Below are positions 34,158-35,004 of a DNA stretch of 35,004 bases, piece by piece. The notes under the pieces were generated by a model. That model saw only the letters and a program-made list of their open reading frames with translations, ran no database searches and had not been told where the DNA came from. Location: contig CAIRSA010000362.1 of NCBI GenBank assembly GCA_903881085.1, positions 1 to 35,004 on the forward strand. Reading direction: 5' to 3'. Source of the stretch: an uncultured Acidobacteriia bacterium. Lineage in GTDB: Bacteria > Acidobacteriota > Terriglobia > Bryobacterales > Bryobacteraceae. The translations under genes and the position numbers were made by a program. Numbering within the stretch: the stretch's first letter is position 1; every line of letters begins with the position of its first letter.

Positions 34158-34426
34158 CGGCGCTCGTCAGTTACGATGTGAGCGACAATAAGCGGCGGGA
34201 GCATGTGAGCCGGATTCTGCTGGATTACGGGACACGGGTGCAGGAGAGTGTGTTTTGGGTGGATGCCGAGGATGATTCGGTGGAGCGGATGCGGGCGCGG
34301 GTGAAGGCGGCGGTGGCGGCGGAGGATTCGGTTTGGATAGTTCCGGTGTGCCTGGTTTGCGGAAAGCGGATTGAGACGCTGGGGACGGCGCGGGTGCCCA
34401 AATTGGCGGAGTATTTCGTGATTTAG
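34154..34426 (+). CDS. cas2: Cas2
   Basis: A 90-residue ferredoxin-fold protein. ALVSYDVSDNKRREHVSRILLDYGTRVQESVFWV has the family start with the metal-site D8 and the KRR-x-V-x-x-x-L helix; the C-terminal strand ends WIVPVC...LAEYFVI. Cas2 normally bridges two Cas1 dimers during spacer acquisition. No cas1 is in the window, so the adaptation partner must be beyond the array or elsewhere, or this Cas2 has another role. It overlaps cmr1 by ATGA, so it is expressed with the interference genes. Confidence 0.92.
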   Translation: MTALVSYDVSDNKRREHVSRILLDYGTRVQESVFWVDAEDDSVERMRARVKAAVAAEDSVWIVPVCLVCGKRIETLGTARVPKLAEYFVI

Positions 34427-34686
34427 GCTTTGGGCGGTGTGGGCCTGAAATTGGTGGGCAAAGTGGTGTTAAGTCCAGGGGAATCAAGTACCTCTCGTGA
34501 ATGGTCTGGAGGGCGCGCGGAGGGGGTACATGTGTAGAATTGAGGTAAGTCTTTTATGGCGAGTGAGTTAGGGGTAAGTTTGGGAGGTTGGAATTGGATG
34601 AAGAGTGTCACTTTGCGGCGTAAAGCGGGACATGTTGAAAATCTGGCTTGTAATGGTATGATTCTGAAGGACGGAAAACGAGAAGG
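34427..34686 (+). promoter_or_regulatory. CRISPR leader with promoter
   Basis: This 260-bp gap between cas2 and the first repeat has no supported gene. A sigma-70-like pair is close to the repeats: TTGAAA (34635-34640) and TATGAT (34657-34662), 16 bp apart. Transcription would start near 34669, about 18 nt before the first repeat, and run into the array. The GTAAGT string occurs twice (about 34544 and 34573). The promoter direction matches the repeat's type III 5'-tag, which supports the array orientation. Confidence 0.7.
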
Positions 34687-35004
34687 GTTGCGCGCGCTCC
34701 CCGATTAGAAGGGGGTTGAAACATTTACGTCATTTGATAATAGGCTGTCCTCCTTTTTGTTGCGCGCGCTCCCCGATTAGAAGGGGGTTGAAACAAAAAT
34801 CGAACAGTCTTCGCTGGCCTTTCCCTGTTGCGCGCGCTCCCCGATTAGAAGGGGGTTGAAACAGTTCCTTGAGTCGTTCTTCCACTGTTTTTTCCCTGTT
34901 GCGCGCGCTCCCCGATTAGAAGGGGGTTGAAACGTCTTTTCCAAATTCGTTGTTGTTCATACTTTCCTGTTGCGCGCGCTCCCCGATTAGAAGGGGGTTG
35001 AAAC
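34687..35004 (+). CRISPR. CRISPR array, five 36-nt repeats (truncated by window end)
   Basis: Identical 36-nt repeats lie at 34687-34722, 34759-34794, 34827-34862, 34898-34933 and 34969-35004. Spacers are 36, 32, 35 and 35 nt. The repeat begins GTTGCGCGCGCTCCCC and ends GGGGGTTGAAAC. CCCC and GGGG form a short stem over GATTAGAA, and the 3' GTTGAAAC fits the 8-nt type III crRNA tag, so it is read rightward from the leader. The repeats show no decay, as expected for the leader end. The window stops exactly at a repeat end, so the array probably continues. A repeat-cutting Cas6 is not encoded here. The spacers share all-pyrimidine 3' ends (see findings). Confidence 0.98.

Noticed and set aside
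34427..34686. A protein gene in the leader
   Set aside because: Possible frames are short and lack family motifs; the region has the promoter expected of a leader.
34820..34862. A longer repeat unit including TTTCCCT before the GTTG
   Set aside because: The string is exact only before repeats 3 and 4; before repeats 2 and 5 it differs, while the 36-nt core is identical in all five.
1..35004. tRNA or rRNA genes
   Set aside because: No segment showed a convincing TTCRA-type T-loop with a matching acceptor stem in intergenic space, and no rRNA-like stretch was seen.

Overview
The window looks like chromosome from an Acidobacteriota bacterium, most likely of the Solibacter/Bryobacter type. This is inferred from the gene families, not from any marker gene: a 1,152-residue TonB-dependent-receptor-like protein with an N-terminal carboxypeptidase-regulatory domain, a Ser/Thr kinase with a periplasmic tail, a secreted 'SLPNFLCTQ' family protein, a Tat-exported Gfo/Idh/MocA oxidoreductase, and many short dispersed palindromes. 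I found no rRNA, tRNA, transposase or integrase genes.

Region 1 (1-12,519) is mostly housekeeping and secreted-enzyme genes: alpha-glucan phosphorylase, an OpuAC-like binding lipoprotein, a Ser/Thr kinase followed by a secreted protein, a radical-SAM sulfatase-maturase-like enzyme with a secreted alpha/beta hydrolase, a Gfo/Idh/MocA oxidoreductase, a methyltransferase, an orphan LytS-type histidine kinase, and ribA.

Region 2 (12,520-22,101) is more accessory. It holds a hicAB toxin-antitoxin pair, a truncated membrane-protein remnant, a membrane protein/XRE regulator pair under a strong promoter overlapped by a perfect 20-bp palindrome, a class C beta-lactamase-fold hydrolase, thiG, an ECF sigma/anti-sigma/Spy-like operon, a DsbA-like thioredoxin, a vapBC-like pair, a family 2 glycosyltransferase and a secreted esterase. 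The esterase is divergent from the large receptor gene (22,201-25,659), which ends in a clear intrinsic terminator.

Region 3 (26,156-35,004) is a type III-B (Cmr) CRISPR-Cas locus on one strand: cmr2(cas10)-cmr3-cmr4-cmr5-cmr6-[CARF-HEPN effector]-cmr1-cas2, then a leader with a promoter and at least five identical 36-nt repeats. The array runs off the window. Nearly all genes overlap by a few bases, so they are probably one translationally coupled mRNA. Cas10 keeps its GGDD cyclase motif but I see no HD nuclease domain. The embedded CARF-HEPN protein is the likely cyclic-oligoadenylate-activated RNase. No cas1 or cas6 is visible.

The most unusual signal is in the spacers. The last seven bases of all four are pyrimidines (28 of 28). 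Their reverse complements therefore begin with purine-rich, Shine-Dalgarno-like strings, and two then read as plausible translation starts. This suggests crRNAs antisense to ribosome-binding regions, or a purine-edge rule in spacer acquisition.
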